A DNA stretch of 64,000 nt from Sphagnum magellanicum (taxonomy: Eukaryota > Streptophyta > Sphagnopsida > Sphagnales > Sphagnaceae), in contig CM038920.1 of assembly GCA_021904315.1 (NCBI GenBank), forward strand, positions 18,848,001 to 18,912,000, written 5' to 3'. Below the pieces are notes generated by a model. That model ran no database searches. It was not told the DNA's origin and was given only the letters and a program-made list of their open reading frames with translations. Shown in pieces: positions 49,061 to 60,100 of the stretch (its first letter is position 1; the number at the start of each line of letters is the position of its first letter). A program made the translations under genes and the position numbers.

Positions 49061-49800
49061 CATATATTGTAGTTCCTTGGCAGGTTAGGCACATGCCTCC
49101 CAAACAATTAATTAATTTTCAATTTTCAATTTTCGAAAAATAATATACTCCTAAAGATTATTTATTTTCCTTCCTAAGGAGTTGGCCTTTGGAATAAAAT
49201 ATTGATCATGATCATATAACATTGGGCAAAGTCATTATGCAATGAGTTGCTTGTTTTGTTTGTCACATTGAAAACTTCCAAATCATGACACCTTTGGCTA
49301 CACTCTTGATATCATTTGGAAAATCCTTGTTGATCTTGATGAATAAGGGTGCATGGAGTTGCTTTCATAATGTTTCATGTTACAATGGAAAAGTTATTGA
49401 ATATTGAACAAGTTTATCCATTAAATTCATTTAAATCAAAAATAAAAATTATAGGGCAATTTGGGCACCTTCTTGGCATTGTTGAAAACCCTAGGCTTTA
49501 ATGAAAGCGATTTGGAATTTTTTAGGCCAAAGGTGTGAGAGATATTGAATTTTGAACAATTTTTTGTCATTAAAAATTCAATTAAATTACCAAAAATGGT
49601 TTGTGAAGGAAAAAAGAAATTGGGAAACCAGTTCACACTTGGGCCAAGCTACACTAGTTTTATTTTTAAAAAACCTTTACACAAGATGAGCCTTTTGAAT
49701 CTAATAAAATATGGTCTGCAATCAAGCCCTTCCTCATCCATAATTTGCACCTGGTGTATTTTTCTCATCCATCAGGAACAATAATGCAACAAATAATTTC
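49061..49800. other. Intergenic, AT-rich
   Basis: No gene seen. Two short open frames on opposite strands (49436-49784) overlap and have no domain. Confidence 0.4.
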
Positions 49801-51033
49801 CGGAGAACCATTCTCCTACTCCATAGATCAGCCGGTTGGTTACCGGTAAGTCATACCGACGGCAACCGGTTGAAAAGCCACGTGTCTCGGTATTGAGCAC
49901 GACCGACGGGTTGGAAAATTTCAATTGACCGTTTTTCACTGTTGAGGTAATTTATTGTTCACCGTTTTAGGGCATTTTCCGTCCCGTAATTAAATGTTTT
50001 ACTACTTACTGCGGTCGCCTTCCGTCTTCCCTTTGTCTCTCTCTTCTCCTCTCCTCTCCCTCTCTTCCTCCTGGCTCTTCTCTCGCAGCTCCGTTTGTGC
50101 ATGTTGCCCTTGTTCGCGATGGATTTCTTGCTTCATGTTGCGTGTTTGCGTCATGTGTGGGAAGCAAGCTGATGCTCTCTTGCTTCGCATTTTTTTTTTT
50201 TGGTTTTAAATCAAACTTTTTTTGGCTGTCGGTATTGTTGGGAAATTCACTGAGAATTCCAGTTTTGCTGCCAAGCTGACTGACGTGTCCGTCTGTCACG
50301 ATTCTTCGTGGTGTATGTCGTCCGAGCTCGAAGCTCTATGTGTCTGTGCAGACTGACCTTGAGGTATTTCCTGGTAGTGGTTTTCAGTCGTGGACTTTCT
50401 TTTGTTTGGGGCACAGCTTGAAACCCTAACGCGGAGAAGCTGATCCGGATTCTATCTACAGGAGAAAAGCACTTCCAACCTTGATTTCGCTTTCAATCTG
50501 TCTTCGAAAAAATATTTCTGATATGCCGGTGAGTTTCTTACCTCAATTGTGAAGTAAATGCTCGCAAAACTTTTGCAAGAAAGCCCTTAGGGTTATGACA
50601 TCCTCTATCTCATTTGGAGTTTTCTGATAGCAAGCTGGTTTGCCCTGAGTTCCTGTGACCTCGTTGCTTTGCAGTGATGTCTCTGCAGGCAAACGCTCTT
50701 GGATTGTATGAGTTTTGAAGTACGAATGAAGATACGAATGAAGATGTGTGTGGCAACTTCCGATGCGTTTGCGTTTGTTCCTCATAAAACTAGGAAAACA
50801 TCTTAAAGACATGGCCAACAGTAGTAGCAAACTTGCTGCTCTGGAGGTAGTACTTTGTGCAAGAGGGAGAGGTACAGTTTCAAACATGGTTTTTTGACAA
50901 GAGTTTGACGCATGATGGAAGGAAATTTTTGATTAGGAAAGTGTGAGAAGAAGGCTCTGGCAGATAGGTACACAGAGGAAAGGAGATAAAGATTTCCAGA
51001 AAGCTGTAGGAGAGGAGGAAGAGTGTGAGGAAT
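49801..51033 (+). promoter_or_regulatory. Promoter and 5' leader of the RING-H2 gene, with a probable leader intron
   Basis: The DNA becomes less AT-rich from 49.8 kb. A CT-rich tract (CTCTCTTCTCCTCTCC and following, 50035-50095) is the kind found near plant transcription starts. A strong donor, ATGCCG|GTGAGT, lies at 50528/50529 and no long open frame continues through it, so a 5'-UTR intron is likely. Its acceptor is uncertain; candidates are the AGs at about 50676 and 50690 or later ones before 51034. The start site and promoter are inferred, not seen. Confidence 0.5.
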
Positions 51034-52359
51034 ATGGGGGGAGTGTGTTGCTGTTTCAGTCCAGATGATTTTGAGGACTACAATGTGGCATATCCAACTG
51101 GAAGTGTTTACCAGAATTGCTTCTGTTTGCGCCATTGTGTGCAATGGTTTCTTCAAATGGTAATATACACGTCCTTCTTTCCATTTTACAGAATGTAAAT
51201 CGTTAAAGAGATAAGAGGATGCTTTACTTAATTTCTGTTTGTATGTGGACCTGCAGCAGTATTCAACCTGGTTTGATGATTCACAAATCCAAGATTCATC
51301 AACTCAAAATCAAGGAGTATCTGGCCCACCAGTAGCAGGACTAATAGGAAGCATCAACTCTGATGTGTCACTTCCTGAGACTTACCGTGCACCTCCACGA
51401 CCATTACCTTATGATACAGACCCTCGGTACTCCCGAATAGTTCGTGATGGTCTCATATCACGGCTGAATAAGAGCCATTTGCATGCAGGGGAGGGGGAGC
51501 CACTGTGCCGCAGCAGCCTTGTGGGAGATGGAGCAGGAGAAGCTTTGACACCCCTGCAGAGACGGAATGGTGCAGAGGGTGATTGTGAGGAGCAAGCCCC
51601 AAGTTATAGGCCTGACTTGTCGGGAAAGTGTGTGCCATCAGCGAAAGGTTTTCCAAAAGTTGATTCTGTGCAGTCACTTGCAGATGACGAAGAATTTTGC
51701 CCTACTTGTTTTGATGGTAGTATTTTCCTCCATCTTAATTCACACCTTCAATTCTGGTTTCTTGGAAGTCTTGGTATGCCCATATGCAGCAGTACTGAAC
51801 CAGGAACTTTCTCCTCCTGTGCAAACATTGTGTTGAGTTCTTGTCTAATTAGGGTTGGAGGGTTGTAAGAAGCTAGTTTGTAAGCCATTGAAAGCACCAA
51901 TTGCCTACATGTATCAGTGTACGGTATACGGGCTCATAAAAGACTGCTCCTCAGGAGTTCTAATGAAGAGGGCTAATTGATAGTCATTTATCAGATAAAA
52001 TGTTGTTTTGCAAAGCTTGAGGGAGAGGCTCAGAATTTCGTGAGAAAGTTTTTGTTGGCACAGGTTACAATGAGGAGAATCCTAAAATAACCATGGAGTG
52101 TGGGCATCATTTTCACTTGAGCTGTATTTATGACTGGATGGAGCGCAGCAAGCACTGCCCTGTGTGTGGCAAGGTATTCTTTACGTTGTTCCCTTAAGAT
52201 TAGAAATATGGTGTCCAGCCAAGGGAGTATCTGCTGCATGCTTTTGTAGAGTCACATAAATGGCTTAAGAAATGTGGCATTAGATTTCTATCTGTTCTGA
52301 GAGGTCTAATATGGTTTTGTGGTATGTTTCAGGAGATGGTTTTTAGTGAGAGCCTCTAG
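51034..52359 (+). CDS. RING-H2 E3 ubiquitin ligase, Arabidopsis At3g02290-like, 4 coding exons
   Basis: Exons 51034-51159, 51257-51716, 52064-52173 and 52333-52359 join in phase to 240 residues, with GT-AG introns. The N-terminus MGGVCCCFSPDDFEDY is typical of this plant family; Gly2 and Cys5-7 are likely sites for myristoylation and palmitoylation, so membrane attachment is inferred. A middle block YRAPPRPLPYDTDPRY is also a family mark. The C-terminal RING-H2 has zinc ligands Cys190, Cys193, Cys208, His210, His213, Cys216, Cys227 and Cys230 (C3H2C3), split by intron 2 just after the second Cys. The end EMVFSESL resembles relatives. It should recruit an E2 and transfer ubiquitin; its substrate cannot be read from the sequence. 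The ATG is chosen because it starts the conserved MGxVCCC motif. Confidence 0.93.
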
Positions 52360-53509
52360 AATTGAGGAGGACACCTCTGTTCAGTTATGGAAATTACAGC
52401 AAAGTTAAGGTAAGGCAGAAGTAGTCCAGGAAATCGGGGGGTTATGGTTTATTCATTCCATAATGTTGTGAAACTTGATTTGGGCATTGGGAAAAAGATG
52501 CAAGACAATTGCCTTCATACTGGGTCAAATCCCTGGGCAAGGTTTTGCTAACTTGAGAAGCAGGGCATACTAAGGCTTCCCAGGTGGATGTAGTTTGCAA
52601 CCAATAACTTGTACATATCACATTGTATATTGGCATCGCAAGCATCTTGTGACGGAATTTGGATTACATAGTTAGATTGCCACCTTGTCCTGACCTATAT
52701 TGGCCCTTGGTTTTCTTACCTGTAAATTTTACCAAGGGGCTACTTCTCATTTTGGTGTCTTACATCAAGATATATATATTTATGAAAGCCAGCTTGTTGG
52801 GACTCCTGACCCATATTGCTTGTCATTTGATTAATGTGAATTGCAACTCTCTCCAGGTGTTTTGGGACATGCAAAACGTTAATCTTCCCTGTGCAGAAGC
52901 CTGGGTGATGTATACACTATACTATACACCTTAAATGTACAGGGATCTGACTTTCATAGATCTGTGTTTTCTGAGTCCAAGAAATGATCAAAGGTCCAAA
53001 TGTGAAAGGGATTAAGGCCCAGTGTAATGGGCATGGACAAAACCTAGGATTTCCCAAAATGAGGAAGGTAGGCTCCATGTTTTGGGTCAGGAGCAGTGGG
53101 CGGTCTTGAAGTCAATGGTTAACATGAGCCTAAAAATGTTTATGGTACAAAAGTTACACTTGTGCACCTCAAATCTTATGAACCAATTCTATGTTTACCT
53201 TCAATCCAAGAATAAAATTGACGAAAAATCTAATATTGTATTATAAAATAAGTGGAATGCACTTTTGGTAGTGATAAAACATTTGCCTTCACAATTTGTG
53301 AAAAATGTTTAGCTAAGGCATATGATCTTGCATTTTTGTCATTGAGTTTAATTCCTTTCATGAAAGTTCTTTTTACAAAATGTTTTGTTTGACTTAGTGG
53401 ATAAAACGAAATAGACATGTTTTGCCTTTCCTCTAAAAATGTCATTCTATTCTTGCCAATTTTGATTTTTGGATGTCTTAGTGTGTTGATGATGTCTTTG
53501 CACTAGTTA
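52360..53509 (+). other. RING-H2 gene 3' untranslated and downstream region
   Basis: No open frame with a recognised domain. AGAATAAAATTG near 53209 contains an AATAAA word that could be a polyadenylation element, although it lies far from the stop. The rest is unassigned. Confidence 0.35.
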
Positions 53510-54925
53510 TACATGTTTGGGGATTGATTGGAAGCTAAAGCATGTAACTTTTGGCCTATTTGAAGTTATTGAGACCATGATAGGAAGCGGCATAAACTTG
53601 ATTGATTTGTTGAATGCATATGGATTGAGGAATAAGATTATAACATATTTCAAAAATGAAAGTTCAAATTTGAGCACAATAACAAATGCTCTCAAGTTAA
53701 TTGTGAAATGTGAAGCTTTGGTTTGAAAGAGAACTTGTAAGGGATATGTTTTGGGCATGTTTTATCCAAAGCTTGCCAGTAAATCATCATTGTTGAAAAA
53801 TATTATAAGGATTCCATATATGCTTTTATAAAGTCTACCTAAACATATTTACAAAAATCACTATTACAAAACATGTCCCCATTGTCATTCAATGTTAGGT
53901 AGAATGTGTAGTGGAATGGGGACATGTTTTGTAATAACAAATGCATCTTTTGGCTAAAGAAATATGATAAAGGCCAAAGGGAATGGAACAAAGCCTACAT
54001 TGAAGTTAGTTTGAAATCAAGAAAAAAAATTAAGTTAGTTTTTTTTTCATGTATCATGGTTTTCAATTTTTTTGTTCACTTATGGGAGTTTTTATGTTTG
54101 TTTGTGGGAATCCTAGCATTATTATTTTGTTGATAAGTGAAATATTCTTGCAAGTTTGCAAGGAAGATCATATTATTCCAAGATGCATCATGATTCACGG
54201 TAATAATGGTTTTCTATTATTATAGTTGATAGACATCAATGAGGATTACTAATTGTGTTCCTTCATTTTTAACTTAACATATATATTAAATTATTGTTCA
54301 TATTTGTTTTTCTATTGTGAGTGTTTGTGTGTCAAACTAATCCCATGAACATTGGATGTTTTTTGATGCTTTACATGTAACATTTATCATGACCTTGAAA
54401 TTCAAAAAAGAATTTATAGTTGTGTTCCTTATGGATATTATATGAAATATGATTTTCATATGGCTTTGGAGTTGTCAGTGCTTGCATCTAACATCAAAAA
54501 GGAAATATGTGAGATTTTAGATGATTTTTTCATTTTAAAAAAAATGAAAAAAGACATCCCATAACATGTTATCTTTGATATTAGACCCAAGATTTAAAAT
54601 TCTTTGGTTGGTTTCTTTGTTTATTGGTTGAAGACAAGGTGTTTCCATTGTGGAAGATTATGATAAATAATTTCCAATGCTTTTGAAATGCCACCATGTA
54701 CCACACCCTATGGCAAATTTTGAATTTATGTTAAACAAATTAAATGTTGAAAATTTCAATGTTAACATTTGTGAAATGATTATTTCAAAGCCTAAAAGTT
54801 GGCAAATAGGGTATTGTAGATGTTCAGGAGGTACCAAATTGATGCAAAGGACGTTAAATGTCCTTTGGAATGATGGGGAACATATGAATCCTTTGTTTTC
54901 AATTGTTGTTTTTTTCGTTTGTTAG
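53510..54925 (+). mobile_element. hAT-family transposase relic
   Basis: Pieces of a hAT transposase appear in order on the plus strand: GIDWKLKHVTFGLFE then GLRNKIITYFKNESSNLST (53517-53726), GQREWNKAYIEV (about 53972), and LILDPRFK (about 54577), followed by GVSIVEDYDK. The DxxWKLxxxTLGLFE block and the LDPRFK block are signatures of hAT transposases. Frames are broken by stops, shifts and an inserted inverted repeat (53863-53935). Terminal inverted repeats and 8-bp target duplications were not located. Confidence 0.75.
53863..53935. repeat. Perfect 21-bp inverted repeat in the hAT relic
   Basis: ATTACAAAACATGTCCCCAT plus T (53863-53883) is matched exactly by its reverse complement at 53915-53935, across a 31-base loop. 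Flanking coding pieces of the hAT relic continue on both sides, so the hairpin sits inside the old gene. Confidence 0.85.
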
Positions 54926-55549
54926 ATTTTTAACAATCCTAAATTGAAATTGAAAAGAAATTTTTGCTTAAATGGGATACTTATAAGTTTGAAGGGATGT
55001 TTGCTATAAACAAATAATTTAGATAAGTTAATATTTATAAGCAAAAACTAGCTTAATGATCCAAAGGTGGGTTGTATTTTGTCTTCTAATTTGATACAAT
55101 TGATTGATGTTGATGCTTCTTTAGAAAAATAGTTAAAAAATATGAAGGTGAGTTTGAGTGAGACAAGCTTTGTGTACATGTGATTTGTAATTTCATTCCT
55201 TTGTGTATAGGTTGTTTGTAATAAAATTGTTAGATTTTGTGATCTAGGTTATGATAATCACATTGAATATTTGATATATATTATTTTTCAAGAATATAGA
55301 AGGTTGACATTTGGCCATCAATTTTTGTAAAAAAAGTTGATATCTTTGCTAAATATTGTAAATGAAAACTTAAAAAGAAAAGAAAATGCAACCAATTTTT
55401 TAAAAATGTTTTGGAAATTAAAAACAATGTGTATCACTAATCCACACTTACCAAAAAAAAATGCCCCCTTTGTTTTGAAAAAGAGGAAACAAAATGAAGA
55501 TAAACAAAGATCTTTGTTAACATTGAGTTAATTTGTCCATTTTTTGAGA
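54926..55549. other. Intergenic, AT-rich
   Basis: Possibly the 3' part of the hAT relic; no transposase dimerisation motif was recognised. Confidence 0.3.
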
Positions 55550-55764
55550 CCTTACTTAACATTGGTGTTAAGCTTTGAATCAAATTTTTTTTCAAAGATT
55601 TAATATAAGTTAACAATGATTAATAACATCATCTCAACATGAAGGCTATGCCAAATGCCACCTAAAATTTAATGTAAGTTAAAATTTTAAATGTGAATTA
55701 GCAAGCTAATTTAGTTGCTTGACACTAGCCTAACACTGGAAATAACAGCAAGTGTGACCATACC
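55550..55764. mobile_element. Diverged copy of the GGTGCATTCACACTT MITE family
   Basis: The right end on the minus strand reads GGTATGGTCACACTTGCTG, matching the family terminus at roughly 16 of 22 sites. The inside has TGCCACCTAAAATTTAATG like the TGCCACCTAGATTTTCATT of the 10.5-kb copy. Length (215 bp) agrees with that copy. The left end is poorly kept. Confidence 0.45.
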
Positions 55765-57109
55765 TAGATCTCTAAGCATGTGAGGGGAGGGATCTGAGAG
55801 AAGATTTTGAATTGATTGAAGCTGTCTCCAAATGTGTGCATTTATTGGGTTTTGGTCATCCCTGGAGACATTTGAAGTTTGTCTACCCCATGAGTGCAGT
55901 CATAAGTCACAACCTTAAGTGTCAGTATCATGACCTTCATGTACAGTAGTCATGAGCTACCATGCTAGAACTCAACATGAATGTTACCAAGTTGAGCACA
56001 TTGAGTAATTATCTTGTAACCCTTGCAAGGATTTTCAAACTAGTATCAGTCTCTTCAATCTAACCCATTAAGTTCACCAGCTCCTGGATATAAATAACCA
56101 TATATTATGTTTGCCAAAAATTTCTGACAAATTATTAAATCCTTGCATTGTCTGGGAAGTAATCGAAAGACTCAGTCATGCCATTCTCTACGAAATGAGA
56201 GGCATATATGCTTAGTACTTACTATGAACCCATTCCTTCATTTTCAGATGCAAACTCCCAAACTCATGTAAGTTCTACACCTTCTCCCAACTAGTCAACT
56301 AACAAATTATTGAAGGAACCTCTTACAAAGAATGTGCCATTGCGAAGGGGGGGTACATAGACACATATGTAACCCTCAGTTGTGTACATATATATTATAT
56401 AAACCCTAAAACCTGGAGAGTAATAGAAGGTTGGAATTGTTAGAACAAGCTTTCATTAAAAAGGAGGTGAACATTGACACCCATTTCTCAACAATAGATA
56501 CAACAAGTATATATAGGTACAAGAGTTGGGTTCTCATTAGATACAGGAACAGACAACAGACCCCACTCCATTATCAGGGTGGTTCTTAGGATTCCTACCT
56601 GCAGTTCTCAACAGAATCAAAGACCTGATTCTGTTATATTAACCACAATTCTCAACTTGTTTTGAAGAAATTAAATAATCAACCATAAAATCACCAATTC
56701 ATTGTCAATTCTTCCATGAAGAACACCGTTTCTTTAAGGGGTTTGAAATAACCAGGACCAATGGTTCTTTGATTCTGAAAGGACCGCAACCTGGCAGGTC
56801 TCCAATTCTGAAATATTTTAAAAATCAGAACTGGTGATTCTTTATAAGTTCAATTACTTGCACAACTCTGGTATATACCATCTGATGCCCAACAGGCTTA
56901 AAAAATCCTTACTATGGTGAGAGAGACTGGATTATAAACCTCAAACTGTCCATAACTATGTGAAACTTTTTACAAAGCAAATTTTGCTTCAAGTCGTACA
57001 TGCTTGAGCCTTTAAAAAACCTCAAACAACAAAGCCCTTTCTTTTACCAGTGGTCATGAGTAATGATGGGTTTGTTTAGAAAAAAAAAATCTATTCAAGA
57101 ATAAAAGTT
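55765..57109 (-). other. Downstream (3') side of CslA, repeat debris
   Basis: No gene seen. Positions 56750-56872 share a repeat with 35098-35160 (opposite strand). The 3' untranslated part of CslA must lie just below 57110, but I could not mark its polyadenylation site. Confidence 0.35.
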
Positions 57110-60100
57110 CTAGGAAGGCACAAATGTGCCACAATATCCGAAGCCCACGAGGAAGAATGCAACTGATTGGCAAAACAAGTAGATGAAGAAGTGGTTTTTC
57201 CCTTGAGAGTGGAAATCATAGACTGCACAGAAGAATAAGAATGCAGCTGTCCAAAGCTCCCACATATTTAACCTGCCATAAAAACAAGTTTGAGCATGTG
57301 CCCATAATAAAGCCAATAAATCATTTAAAAAATTTACATGCGAAAAGCGACTGTATAAAAAATGAATTTAAAAATCATAGAAAATGAATTTTAAATGTGA
57401 CCATAAATATGAAAATATTAATTTCTACATCGATCATACAGTAGCCCATATGGTCCATGTGGCTAGTGTATGATCAAAGTAGAAGAAAGACATTCAAAGC
57501 ACAAGGAGTTTAGAAAGGAGAAGATAGATCACACTACTTGTCACCCAGTTGCCAGCCCTTGATGACCCTGTTGTTCATGAGGCGCAAGAGTGATCTCTTT
57601 CCTGAGAGTTTAGAGGACATTTTGTAATTCATTATGTTTCCAAGCTTCTCCGTTACAATCCATTCATTGACACGGCCAAGGTCGAATAGGCCAATAAAAG
57701 TTGCCTTGGTTCGATGCAGTGACATCACATTCTCAAATAAGACCCAAAACACTAACAAATGCAAAGACCTGCACCAATTATAATGTTTCCAATAAGTCCA
57801 TATAACAGACTAGCTTTTCCTGCAATATTGCAATGTGGATGGGTTTAGTCCAGTGCTGTTTGGCGGTCATTTGATTTTTTTTCTAATAACCTCCAGTTTT
57901 CAGTTTCTCTAAAAATTTCAGAGTCAAATAACCTGCTGATAGCTTAATGTTAAGTGAATGTTAGCTTAACATAAATTGTTTATGGTAAGTAGATGGAAAT
58001 CCTAAATGACTAGCATGGTGTTAGGGGACTCAACACTAGAGTCCCTAACACCAAGTGTGAATGCACCTTTAATGACCAAACTCATAGTATTGATTATGTT
58101 TTAAAAAAACTGTTTGAAGGGTTTAGGGTTTAGTTGGTTATTTGTTGCCATTTCTAATAACCACCCAACGCTGGTTTAGTCAAGAGCAGTTTGGTGTGAC
58201 GATGCAGGACAATAAATCAAGAGTGTTTTTCTTTTGCAGATTAATAATATTGGATGCAATTAGTGCCTCATGGCTTAAAAAATACAAGAGAACTAACACA
58301 AACAAAAACCCTAGAAAAGAGTTGAGGGTTTCAGTTAACTGTCCTGAACATGGAGGAATCCCTATACTCAGTATTATTGAAATCAGGATCAGGTGGAAAC
58401 TTTTATACCTTTAAGTGAAAAGCCACAAACTAGAAAAAATTGAAGACTGCCATACTTACTTGGGAGTGCTGAAGGCAGTCAAGATGGTGATAATGGATGG
58501 AACATAGACAGCTCCCCAGAAAGGTAGATCGACTTCTGGCACCAAGACGGTGGCAGGAATAACAAGGCAGTAGAAAACGAATGTAACAATATGTGCAAGC
58601 ACCTTTCGAACAAAGAAGAATGCATACAACATGTGTATTTTTTTCCATAGTTTCACTTTCTGCAATTATCCCCAGAAAAATCTTTTACTACTACCATCAT
58701 AAAAATAACATTCCTTTAATTCACCATCATTAAAGTTTTAATTTACCATCCACAGCTAACTTTCATCCATACCCATAGCCAAATCAACGCCTTTATTATA
58801 TACCTAGATAACATATGGTTTCTCATTTTGGTTGAAGTTAGACTTTCCTTGCATGTTGGTTTGAAAGGCATTTGTTGAAATTTTCACTTATTTCATCATC
58901 TACTAGTGCAAAAAGAGAGGTGTCTTCACAAGTGCAAATCTGGTGGGTTTAGGGTTTGGGGATTTGAGTAACAGGATCCAAATATGGGTATGAACTACAC
59001 ATTACAAACAGGTGGGTATGTTGGTTTACCTTATTTTTCAAAATTTGTGGAAACACTTTGCGAAAAAGGCTTGCTGGGCCACATGACCAACGATGCTGTT
59101 GAAACCTGTAGGCTCTTAAAGTACTTGGCAACTCACTTTTGCACTGTTCCGTATAACCCAGCAGTCCAGATTCCAAAACAGAAATGGGTTGGTGATTCAG
59201 TACTTAATCAATGGCAGAGTATACCCAAAGTTCCACTCATGAAACATGGCATCAACCCTAATTTTTTTGACACCCAATTGTTTCCCCTAATTTGCAAACC
59301 AGCTTTACTTTTCACCATTTAGATGTGCAATAACCCATTTCATAGTTTGTTTTCTCTTGGGTTGAAAAACAATTTTGCCAATCAGATCATTTGGTTATAA
59401 CTTATTACCTCAAGGTCATGGAGATACACAAATTTCCACCCGCACATACTTGCCCTCACAGCCAAGTCCATATCTTCAACCGTGGTTCGGTCATTCCAAC
59501 CTCCAGCTTCATTCATTGCTTGAATCCGCCATACTCCAGCAGTCCCTGCATCATCATGTAATAAGCATAACTCCTAAGGCTGTTTGTGAATTACTTTTTT
59601 AATATCATATTTTCATCATGTTTTCATTGGATGTAAATACAGCAAACCCCCTTTATAATCACCCCCTTGATGACCACTTCGTTTGGAATACTAATGAATT
59701 GTGATTTAAATGTGTATAGTTGCATTCCATATAAATCCTTACAAGATTCTGACTGCAGGCAAAATAATTTTACAAAACAGCCCTTTATGCTAGAATAAAG
59801 GTGCCAATTTATGGGTTATTGTAAGCTCTACTATGCATCATTAGATTTGAAGAAGGTTATGATTTCTGCCTGTTTTAATGACACATTGAGTTTGAGCTCT
59901 TTAACTAATAGCTTGTGTATTTTGTTAACTAGATTTCTTAATTAATTATTATTTTTTGATGAGCTTACATATGTTTTGCTTATTTGCATTTTTTTTTTGT
60001 TTTTCAACTAGATTCATTGTTGTTAGTTTGCACAATTTGAACACAAAACAACATTAAGGGAATTACAATTTACAAAACCCTAATATTTGTTCTAGATTTC

